Source: an uncultured Saprospirales bacterium (GTDB lineage: Bacteria > Bacteroidota > Bacteroidia > Chitinophagales > Saprospiraceae). From it: 5,855 bases of DNA. The notes under the pieces were generated by a model that made no database searches, was not told where the DNA came from, and saw only the letters and a program-made list of their open reading frames with translations. This document shows positions 1 to 5,774 of the stretch, in pieces; the stretch's first letter is position 1; each line of letters opens with the position of its first letter. The DNA lies in NCBI GenBank assembly GCA_937926355.1, contig CALAZP010000098.1, positions 1 to 5,855 on the forward strand, given 5' to 3'. The position numbers were made by a program, and so were the translations under genes.

Positions 1-1083
1 CAACCAAAAGAATATTATGAAGACGATAAAAAATTAGAAGCAGTCTTGAATGAACCGAATATTTCGTTATTCCTAAATCACCATGCCAATGAAGTGGTGA
101 TGAATGGCAATCGTATTCAAAAAGTGATTGCAGAAAATTTGGAGACTGGTGATCGAATCATTTTTAATGCTCCTTTATTTGCTGACTGCACAGGTGATGG
201 AACTATAGGTTATTTAGCTGGAGCTGAGTATATGATGGGACGTGAAAATAAGGCCACTTTTAATGAACCTACTGCTCCGGATACGGCTGATAATCTAACT
301 ATGGGCATATCTGTTCAATGGTTTGCCGAAACATCTCCACATGCAGAATCTTTTCCCGATATTGATTGGGGTTTACCAATGGATGATCAAACTTCCTATA
401 CCATAACCAGAGGCGATTGGGATTGGGAAACCGGTATGGGTAAAGATATGATTCAGGAAGCTGAATATATTAGAGACTATGGCTTATTGGTAGTCTTTTC
501 CAATTGGTCTTATTTAAAAAATTACCATTCAAAGCAGGAACATTTTGCTAATGAGCGCCTGAAATGGGTGGCTTATATTGGTGGTAAAAGAGAATCCAGG
601 AGACTAATAGGTGATTATATTTTGACGGAAAACGACCTTACAGGGCAAAATTTTCTTCCTGATGGTACGGCTTCTACATCTTGGACTATTGACCTTCATT
701 ATCCAGATAAAAATAACGAAAAGGACTTCAACGGAGAGGCTTTTAGATCTATAGCCAAACATATCGCTATATATCCCTATCCTATCCCTTTTAGGTGCCT
801 TTACTCCAAGAATATTGATAATCTGATGATGGCTGGAAGAGATATAAGTGTATCTCATGTTGCCCTTGGTTCAGTCAGATTAATGAGAACCTGTGGAATG
901 ATGGGTGAGGTGATTGGAATGGCTGCGGCAGTTTGCAAAGAAAAGGAAACGACACCTAGAGGCCTTTATCAAAATTATTTTTCAGCATTAGAATTGAAAA
1001 TGTTAGATGGGGTGGGAAATCCTAATCTGCCAAGAATTCAAAATTATAATTTAGGGGGAACACTCATGGACATTAAGGAATAG
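1..1083 (+). CDS. FAD-dependent oxidoreductase, C-terminal part (5' end outside window)
   Basis: The reading frame is open from base 1, so the 5' end and the N-terminal Rossmann GxGxxG FAD-binding motif lie outside the window; a TTG at 46 is only an internal codon. The visible 360 residues match what I know of the FAD_oxidored family (PF12831). In fragment numbering they show an ADCTGDG segment (61-67) followed by a GAEY stretch, a GGKRESRR...GDYILTENDL segment (194-213), and a C-terminal flavin-contacting segment MMAGRDISVSHVALG...RTCGMMGEVIGMAAA (276-310). These are hallmark blocks of the family. Members are flavoenzymes of mostly unknown substrate, often near carbohydrate or small-molecule catabolic genes and often exported in Bacteroidota; export cannot be judged here. 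The next gene starts 3 nt after the TAG stop, in the same frame, which indicates translational coupling. Family is confident; the reaction is unknown. Confidence 0.9.
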   Translation, partial: QPKEYYEDDKKLEAVLNEPNISLFLNHHANEVVMNGNRIQKVIAENLETGDRIIFNAPLFADCTGDGTIGYLAGAEYMMGRENKATFNEPTAPDTADNLTMGISVQWFAETSPHAESFPDIDWGLPMDDQTSYTITRGDWDWETGMGKDMIQEAEYIRDYGLLVVFSNWSYLKNYHSKQEHFANERLKWVAYIGGKRESRRLIGDYILTENDLTGQNFLPDGTASTSWTIDLHYPDKNNEKDFNGEAFRSIAKHIAIYPYPIPFRCLYSKNIDNLMMAGRDISVSHVALGSVRLMRTCGMMGEVIGMAAAVCKEKETTPRGLYQNYFSALELKMLDGVGNPNLPRIQNYNLGGTLMDIKE

Positions 1084-1086
1084 GGG

Positions 1087-1974
1087 ATGAGTTCGCTATT
1101 GTTGATTCTTATATTTTATTGGTCTTGGTTTGGTGGTATTCATCCCGAAAATATTCCATCTAACCTAGAGGTAAATTGGCGGATGTTGGTAGATTCTAAC
1201 CAAGTTCCCGATTATTATATCGCTCATATTAAAACACCAGTTTGCGAAGATGAAAGATGCTACGATATTGAAGTTTTGATTCAGTTTGATTTGCTCGGCC
1301 AATTTGTCCAATTAGATACCCTTACGGGAAAAGGTTTGACCAAATTGGACCATATTCCATTTACATCAGTGGATTATGGCAAACTAAATGATTTGTTGGC
1401 AGATGAGGAATCTCCCTTAGGATTTTTTGAAAAAGAAGCCTTAATTACTAATACGCGTCATTCGGAATTAGATGGATTCACTGGAGCAACGATTAAAGAG
1501 GTACGAGATATTGTAGTTGATGGAGGGCTATATTCTTGTTATACTTTATGGCACTTGGTCCATAATGATTTGAGAGAAAGCGTAAAGACCAAAACGAAAG
1601 ATCTTTTAAATCGGAGATTAATCCAAAAAATGATGGGCTTCGAAGAAGAGCGTTATAATTATTTCATCATTAATAATTTGGAGCAAGACCAATGGTCTGA
1701 ATATGTAGAAGAAATACTAGAATTGCTAACTTTTAATCAAGGATATTTCTTGAAAAAAGCCATTGAAAAATGCCCTTCAACTTTTTTAGAGAGGGAAAGG
1801 GTACAGGTATTCTTCGCAAATGAATTTGCTACGTTAAACTATTTCACCCAAGTGGCATTTCTAAGGAAGTTGAATGGAATTGAGCTGATTCCTGAGATCC
1901 GTACGGTACTTAAAAATGAACTTAATGCTGTGAGTTCGCTAAAAAATCAGTTGATTTCGGAATTAATAATGTAG
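1087..1974 (+). CDS. Putative exported FMN-binding-like protein with DGFTGAT flavinylation motif
   Basis: This 295-residue protein belongs to no named family I can assign. Residues 3-17 are hydrophobic (LLLILIFYWSWFGG) and could be a signal peptide or anchor, although the n-region has no basic residue. Residues 45-160 form an alpha/beta-looking domain containing a Cys pair (C53, C58), a DLLGQF segment and a conserved-looking block LTKLDHIPFTSVDYGKL (84-100). It then has D129-G-F-T-G-A-T135, which fits the ApbE flavin-transferase consensus Dgx(s/t)gAT known from NqrC, RnfG and FMN_bind proteins, where the last Thr carries FMN by a phosphoester bond. Residues 165-295 look all-helical, possibly a HEAT-like repeat region. 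Start choice: the ATG lies 3 nt after the upstream stop with no good ribosome binding site, so coupling is likely. Covalent FMN is my inference; the motif is seen directly. Its position beside a flavoenzyme supports an electron-transfer partner role. Confidence 0.75.
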   Translation: MSSLLLILIFYWSWFGGIHPENIPSNLEVNWRMLVDSNQVPDYYIAHIKTPVCEDERCYDIEVLIQFDLLGQFVQLDTLTGKGLTKLDHIPFTSVDYGKLNDLLADEESPLGFFEKEALITNTRHSELDGFTGATIKEVRDIVVDGGLYSCYTLWHLVHNDLRESVKTKTKDLLNRRLIQKMMGFEEERYNYFIINNLEQDQWSEYVEEILELLTFNQGYFLKKAIEKCPSTFLERERVQVFFANEFATLNYFTQVAFLRKLNGIELIPEIRTVLKNELNAVSSLKNQLISELIM

Positions 1975-1995
1975 TGCCATCAATACATCCAGAAA

Positions 1996-3099
1996 ATGAG
2001 AATAATCAAAATGATAACAATTGTTTTAATGATTTTGATAGGTGGTTTTTCCATTTTGTATGTTTTGGTAAATAAATACCATATAGCATTTGGTGGAGAA
2101 GTAGGAGAGGAGGCTCAATTAAGATTTGAATCATTGGATAATTATAGAGACGGGAAATTTGTAAACACAAAAAAGATAAATTTAGACCTTGGCTGGAAAG
2201 CTTCATTTCAAATGGCTTATAAATATTTTACCAATGATGCCAAGCACACCATCCCCGATCGGGAAATTCCCATTCAACGTATCCATTTAGATTCTTCCAA
2301 TCCTTGTCTTTATTGGTTTGGACACTCTGCTTTTTTAGTTAAAATGGGGGGGTTGAAAATTTTAATTGATCCCATGTTGGGAGATACACCATCTCCGTTT
2401 TCTTGGATGGGAGGTTCAAGGTTCAATAAGGAATTGCCTATTGAGGTGGAAGAACTTCCAAAAATAGATTATGTATTTATTTCGCACGATCATTACGATC
2501 ATTTGGATTTTGGAAGTATTCAAAGTTTAAAAGATAAAGTCAATAGTTTCGTGGTACCCTTGGGGGTGGGCAGTCATTTGATGAGGTGGGGAGTGTCGGC
2601 AGATGATATTATTGAAATGAATTGGTGGGATGAAATTAATCTAGAGGGATTGGAGGTTGCATGTACACCAGCTAGGCATTTTTCTGGAAGGAAGTTAAAC
2701 AATAGACAAAGTACCCTTTGGGTTTCTTGGGTATTAAAATCAGATGCTATGTCCTTATTTTTCAGTGGAGATAGCGGATATGATATACATTTCCAGCATA
2801 TAGGAGAAAAGTATGGACCATTTGACATGGCATTAATGGAATGTGGACAATACAATAAAATGTGGCCAGACGTCCATATGTTTCCTGACCAGACCGTTCA
2901 GGCGGGGATAGATGTGAGGGCCAAAAAGGTGATTCCAATACATTGGGGGGCTTTTAAATTAGCTATGCACGATTGGAATGAACCTGCTAAAATGGTAATG
3001 AAGTATGGAAAGGAAAGAGGACTATCTGTTCAAATTCCAATAATTGGAGAAAAAATTGAAAAAATTGAATACACTAACACTACCTCATGGTGGGAGTAA
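1996..3099 (+). CDS. Membrane-anchored MBL-fold metallohydrolase, NAPE-PLD/UlaG-like
   Basis: This 367-residue protein starts with a hydrophobic segment (about residues 6-26) that should act as an uncleaved anchor or signal peptide. The rest is a metallo-beta-lactamase fold of the Lactamase_B_2 type (PF12706). WFGHSAFLV (107-115) and ILIDPML...SPFSWMGG (122-140) form the first strands, as in N-acyl-phosphatidylethanolamine phospholipase D. H164-D-H166-Y-D168-H169 is the HxHxDH metal motif; H228 (TPARHFSGR), D259 (FSGDSGYD) and H316 (IPIHWGAF) complete a full two-metal set. All expected ligands are present, so the enzyme should be an active phosphodiesterase or hydrolase. Human NAPE-PLD and bacterial UlaG lactonase share this layout, but the substrate cannot be deduced. 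With the N-terminal segment out of the cytoplasm the active site would face the periplasm. It begins 21 nt after the previous stop with no Shine-Dalgarno sequence, and is followed 18 nt later by the Dabb gene. Confidence 0.9.
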   Translation: MRIIKMITIVLMILIGGFSILYVLVNKYHIAFGGEVGEEAQLRFESLDNYRDGKFVNTKKINLDLGWKASFQMAYKYFTNDAKHTIPDREIPIQRIHLDSSNPCLYWFGHSAFLVKMGGLKILIDPMLGDTPSPFSWMGGSRFNKELPIEVEELPKIDYVFISHDHYDHLDFGSIQSLKDKVNSFVVPLGVGSHLMRWGVSADDIIEMNWWDEINLEGLEVACTPARHFSGRKLNNRQSTLWVSWVLKSDAMSLFFSGDSGYDIHFQHIGEKYGPFDMALMECGQYNKMWPDVHMFPDQTVQAGIDVRAKKVIPIHWGAFKLAMHDWNEPAKMVMKYGKERGLSVQIPIIGEKIEKIEYTNTTSWWE

Positions 3100-3117
3100 T
3101 AATTAAAAATTTTAATC

Positions 3118-3519
3118 ATGAAAATATTTAGTAGAAGAGCTTTCCTTGGAATTGGCTCCTTTTTGCCATTTTTGAGCTTTAAAAACTCCACACGATCGAC
3201 AATGAAAAAACAACAAGTAGTTCACCATGTATTTTTTTGGTTAAAAAATCCAGATTCATCAGCGGATATATTAAAATTAAAAGAAGGATTAAAAACCTTA
3301 GAACCTATAAAAGAAGTGAAGAAACTCTTAATAGGGGAGCCGGCTTCCACATTAGAGAGGGAGGTGGTCGTTAATGATTGGCAGGTAACAGAAATCATGT
3401 ATTTCGATAGTATAGAGGACCAGGATATTTATCAGACTCATCCTATTCATCAAGCTTTTGTAGAAAAGTATAGTTATTTATGGAATAAAGTAATGGTCTT
3501 CGATACGTTGGTAGATTAA
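3118..3519 (+). CDS. Dabb-family protein with twin-arginine signal
   Basis: This 133-residue protein has two parts. Residues 1-24 look like a Tat signal: S5-R-R-A-F-L-G followed by a hydrophobic core (IGSFLPFLSF). Residues 34-131 are a stress-responsive alpha/beta-barrel domain (Dabb, PF07876), recognised by VVHHVFFWLK (34-43), a VKKLLIGEPAS strand (67-77), the MYFDSIEDQDIYQTHPIHQAFVEK region (94-117, with the typical HPxHxxF) and a final VMVFDTLV strand. Dabb proteins are small ferredoxin-fold dimers; most have no known reaction, though plant olivetolic acid cyclase is a member. Export is uncommon for the fold and suggests a role with the exported products of the same operon. An internal ATG at 3202 (M29) would give a leaderless cytosolic version; I prefer 3118 because the SRRAFLG motif is so typical. 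The gene lies 18 nt after the hydrolase gene, behind an AT-rich leader, and is likely the last gene of the operon. Confidence 0.9.
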   Translation: MKIFSRRAFLGIGSFLPFLSFKNSTRSTMKKQQVVHHVFFWLKNPDSSADILKLKEGLKTLEPIKEVKKLLIGEPASTLEREVVVNDWQVTEIMYFDSIEDQDIYQTHPIHQAFVEKYSYLWNKVMVFDTLVD

Positions 3520-3760
3520 CTTTTTCTAAATAAAACTAAGATTAAGATTCTTCAGCATTATATAAGGATAGATTGTTCTACCTAATTCTTCTTATTATTA
3601 TACCTTAAGCGATTAAAATACTGGTGAAATTAGATGGAGGGGGGGGCGGACAAGTTGCATTCAGGCATCCACGGTACTAAAAGGTAATTTGATTTAAAAT
3701 AAAACCTTAATAATTAATTTTTTATATTTATATTTTTAATTGCAAATATTTGTAAAAAAT
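3520..3760. other. Non-coding gap between operon and peptidase gene
   Basis: This gap of about 240 nt holds no open frame with coding character on either strand. No convincing hairpin-plus-T terminator follows the Dabb stop. Most of it is AT-rich; 3636-3677 is a GC-richer island containing eight consecutive G. The 3720-3740 stretch has TATATTTA (3723-3730) and TATATTTT (3729-3736), each one base off the Bacteroidota -7 box TAnnTTTG, and one may be the promoter of the peptidase gene, but no TTG box sits at a proper distance. Treat any promoter here as unproven. Confidence 0.6.
3639..3646 (+). repeat. Homopolymer tract of eight G
   Basis: Eight consecutive G occur at the start of a GC-rich island inside an AT-rich intergenic region, about 115 nt before the ATG of the secreted peptidase gene. 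Such tracts slip during replication and are used for phase variation in some bacteria when they lie in a promoter or coding start. Here the tract lies upstream of the likely promoter, so any regulatory effect is speculative. Confidence 0.9.
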
Positions 3761-5443
3761 ATGCTTAGAATAGTTTTCTCTATATTGATTTTATCTGTTT
3801 CTATTTTTAAGATGGAAGCTCAAACTAATCCAGAAACCATAGAAGTTTTTTACCCTTCTGAAAAGCCATACGGCTATGGTTCAATTAAAGGTTGGTATGG
3901 GAATAAAAAAAGCAATTATATTTTAGATAATCCTATAAAAACCCAACATGAGCAGATGAATAGAAACTATGTTCAAGATGGTGAACAATGGGTTTTTCTG
4001 CACATACCTCAAGGCAGTGAATTGCCGGTTTTAGGAGATTGGTGGGATTGGGACGTTGAAATTAATAATATTAAAAATTTAATTGAGGATCTAGGAGATA
4101 AACTAGGGAAATTTGAGACGCATTTTATTAGTGGAACTGAAGTAGTTGATCCTTTGACCTGGGAAGTAGCGAATAATCCGCAAAGATTTGAGATAACCAA
4201 TTCAAGTTTGAAAACAAGTCTCAGCAATAAATATCAAAATAACTTACCATTGGTCTTTACGCAAGATGAGTGGAATGCATTTGGTATCGAAGACATTTAT
4301 TCTTTTTCTTACGTTGACATCGATGGCATTTATTTTAAACCAGTTTCTCCAGGTAATAATAGAATAAATAAGGGAGTCTTAGATGTAATAAATCGTGATA
4401 TAAAAGGTGAACAAGAGGTAAATCATTTAAAAGCAGAAGAATGCGGAGGTATATGTTTTAATTACTTGACAAAAAATAATAGAAAACGAAATTATCTAGT
4501 ATTTAATCTAGGATTTTGGAATGGTGTAAGTGATCATATATTTAATATTCCGTCTGACGAAGAAAAAAAATTAGTGGCGAGAAAAGAAATTTATTCGTCC
4601 ATAGCACATGAATATAATCATGTTGTTCAGAATCAATTATACGACCCCGTAATCCCTATTCGTTGGAACGGGGAAGAAAATGGTTATGGGGAACGTTCTC
4701 CCAATGCCATATCAAGATGGTGGATAGAAAGTTTTGCATCCATTCTCCCAGAAATATTAGGGTACCAATTTCCTTACACCCTTGATGCAGTCCGTCAAAG
4801 TATTGATGAAATTAAATCAGATAATAGCCTCACTGCTGAGGAATTTGCAAATAGGATGGTTTATGTAGAACCTTATGGATATTTAACTAAATTTCACTGG
4901 GGGTTTTTAGCTGCTGCATATATGGCTAAATTAACCTCTTGGAAATATGTTTTACTTGATTTTTATTTTGATTTTCAAAGAGTCCCTTCTAACTCAGAAG
5001 CTTTCAGGGATTTTTTACCAAATGAAGTTGTTTATGTTCCTGATCTAGACAAGTTATTTTTGCACAATTTTGACATGACTGAAGAAGATTTTTTAAAGGA
5101 TTTATTTAATCTTGTTAAATCAGGTGCAATTACTTTTGAAGATATCTTTCCCGATGGTAGTTTGCCTGCTACATTAAATGATAATTTAACCAGTACTCAT
5201 TTGGTTGAAAGCGATTATAAAATAGAACTATTTCCAAATCCAGTTACCGATATGATTTATTTAAAATCCTCATATCCATTAACTAAACTGGAGCTTTATA
5301 ACAGTATGGGTCAAATACAACAAATACAGAAATTTAATGACCATCGACTAAATGTAGCTTCCCTTCCCAAAGGATTGTACTATCTTAAAATATTTCAAAA
5401 AGATACTCATTTTATTATCACCAAGAAATTTGTAAAAGAATAG
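3761..5443 (+). CDS. Secreted zinc metallopeptidase-like protein with T9SS sorting domain
   Basis: From the ATG at 3761 this is 560 residues; an in-frame TTG at 3740 would add seven, but ATG is preferred. Residues 1-20 are a signal peptide (MLRIVFSILILSVSIF...), with probable cleavage before QTNPE. Residues 21 to about 240 are a Trp/Tyr-rich region of unknown fold with a Cys pair (C228, C232). H283-E284-Y-N-H287 within SIAHEYNHVVQNQ is an HExxH zinc motif of the HEYxHxxQ type, and W-W-I-E323-S-F-A offers a third ligand in the gluzincin (clan MA) manner, followed by a helical region around 370-405. The linker between H287 and E323 is longer than in thermolysin. Residues 486-560 are a type A T9SS C-terminal sorting domain: FPNPV (491-495), LTKLELYNSMGQ (507-518), LPKGLYYLKI, and a basic tail ending KKFVKE. 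The mature protein should be exported by Sec, moved across the outer membrane by T9SS and anchored or released. The gene appears to be monocistronic. Peptidase activity is inferred from motifs; the substrate is unknown. Confidence 0.85.
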   Translation: MLRIVFSILILSVSIFKMEAQTNPETIEVFYPSEKPYGYGSIKGWYGNKKSNYILDNPIKTQHEQMNRNYVQDGEQWVFLHIPQGSELPVLGDWWDWDVEINNIKNLIEDLGDKLGKFETHFISGTEVVDPLTWEVANNPQRFEITNSSLKTSLSNKYQNNLPLVFTQDEWNAFGIEDIYSFSYVDIDGIYFKPVSPGNNRINKGVLDVINRDIKGEQEVNHLKAEECGGICFNYLTKNNRKRNYLVFNLGFWNGVSDHIFNIPSDEEKKLVARKEIYSSIAHEYNHVVQNQLYDPVIPIRWNGEENGYGERSPNAISRWWIESFASILPEILGYQFPYTLDAVRQSIDEIKSDNSLTAEEFANRMVYVEPYGYLTKFHWGFLAAAYMAKLTSWKYVLLDFYFDFQRVPSNSEAFRDFLPNEVVYVPDLDKLFLHNFDMTEEDFLKDLFNLVKSGAITFEDIFPDGSLPATLNDNLTSTHLVESDYKIELFPNPVTDMIYLKSSYPLTKLELYNSMGQIQQIQKFNDHRLNVASLPKGLYYLKIFQKDTHFIITKKFVKE

Positions 5444-5544
5444 CAGATAATGGTAATGAAATTCTTTATTATCAATATTATTTTACTTCCCAAGTTTACT
5501 TAAAAGCGGTCTTGGAAAAGACTAAATCATTACGTGTTTTTTAT

Positions 5545-5552
5545 TATTTTTG
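5545..5552 (+). promoter_or_regulatory. Bacteroidota-type -7 box for tRNA-Arg
   Basis: TATTTTTG is an exact match to the phylum's TAnnTTTG -7 element. It ends 10 nt before the first base of the tRNA, which puts transcription start a few bases ahead of the mature 5' end. No TTG element is seen at the usual spacing of about 20 nt upstream, so the call rests on the -7 box and its location. Confidence 0.5.
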
Positions 5553-5562
5553 ACCGTCTTTT

Positions 5563-5636
5563 GGTCCCGTAGTTCAACTGGATAGAATATCAGATTTCGG
5601 CTCTGAGGGTTGGGGGTTCGAATCCTCCCGGGATCA
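5563..5636 (+). tRNA. tRNA-Arg (anticodon TCG)
   Basis: A complete 74-nt cloverleaf can be drawn by hand. The acceptor stem GGTCCCG/CGGGATC (5563-5569 with 5629-5635) has one G-U pair and discriminator A5636. The D stem is GTTC/GAAT, the anticodon stem TCAGA/TCTGA closes loop TTTCGGC with anticodon T5597-C-G, the variable loop is 5 nt, and the T arm is GGGGG-TTCGAAT-CCTCC. TCG decodes CGA, and CGG by wobble. The 3' CCA is not encoded (CCT follows), so it must be added by CCA nucleotidyltransferase. The gene stands alone between its own promoter box and a terminator. Confidence 0.95.
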
Positions 5637-5649
5637 CCTTACGGGATAG
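5635..5649 (+). repeat. Inverted copy of the IS-like terminal repeat, at the tRNA 3' end
   Basis: CACCTTACGGGATAG is the reverse complement of CTATCCCGTAAAGTG at 5779-5793 at 14 of 15 positions, with an uninterrupted 11-bp core (5639-5649 with 5779-5789). It overlaps the last two bases of the tRNA and the first arm of the terminator. Orientation is that of a right end of the same element. It may be an element remnant, a target feature or chance. Confidence 0.6.
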
Positions 5650-5680
5650 CTCGATATTTTTGTAGAGCTGTCCCTTTTTT
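5643..5680 (+). terminator. Intrinsic terminator of the tRNA-Arg unit
   Basis: GGGATAGCTC (5643-5652) pairs with GAGCTGTCCC (5665-5674) in a 10-bp stem with one G-U pair and a 12-nt AT-rich loop, immediately followed by six T (5675-5680). It starts 7 nt after the tRNA 3' end, as expected for a single-tRNA transcription unit. Confidence 0.9.
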
Positions 5681-5774
5681 ATTTCTTTTAAATCTTTGTT
5701 AGTCAATGTTATATCTTGAATGAAAGGATTGATTTCTGGAGTTCGATATTTGTTTTCGGAGATTTTCACTTTTT

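Noticed and set aside
604..858. Minus-strand open frames inside the oxidoreductase, and similar ones at 2006-2206, 2574-2855 and 4009-4227
   Set aside because: Each lies wholly opposite a well-supported gene and its translation has no recognisable domain; these are frame shadows.
3102..3116. AT-only palindrome ATTAAAAATTTTAAT just before the Dabb start
   Set aside because: Seven-base arms made only of A and T in an AT-rich 18-nt gap can arise by chance; no loop, no T tract and no known operator.
3634..3687. 17-codon ATG frame across the G tract
   Set aside because: Too short, its start of Gly codons comes from the homopolymer, and no ribosome binding or family evidence exists.
3743..3750. 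AATATTTG resembling a -7 box near the peptidase start
   Set aside because: It would start transcription at or just before the ATG at 3761, leaving almost no leader, and its first base does not match TAnnTTTG.
5508..5523. Small hairpin GGTCTT-GGAA-AAGACT between the peptidase and the tRNA
   Set aside because: Six pairs including one G-U and no following T tract, so it is not a convincing terminator for the peptidase gene.
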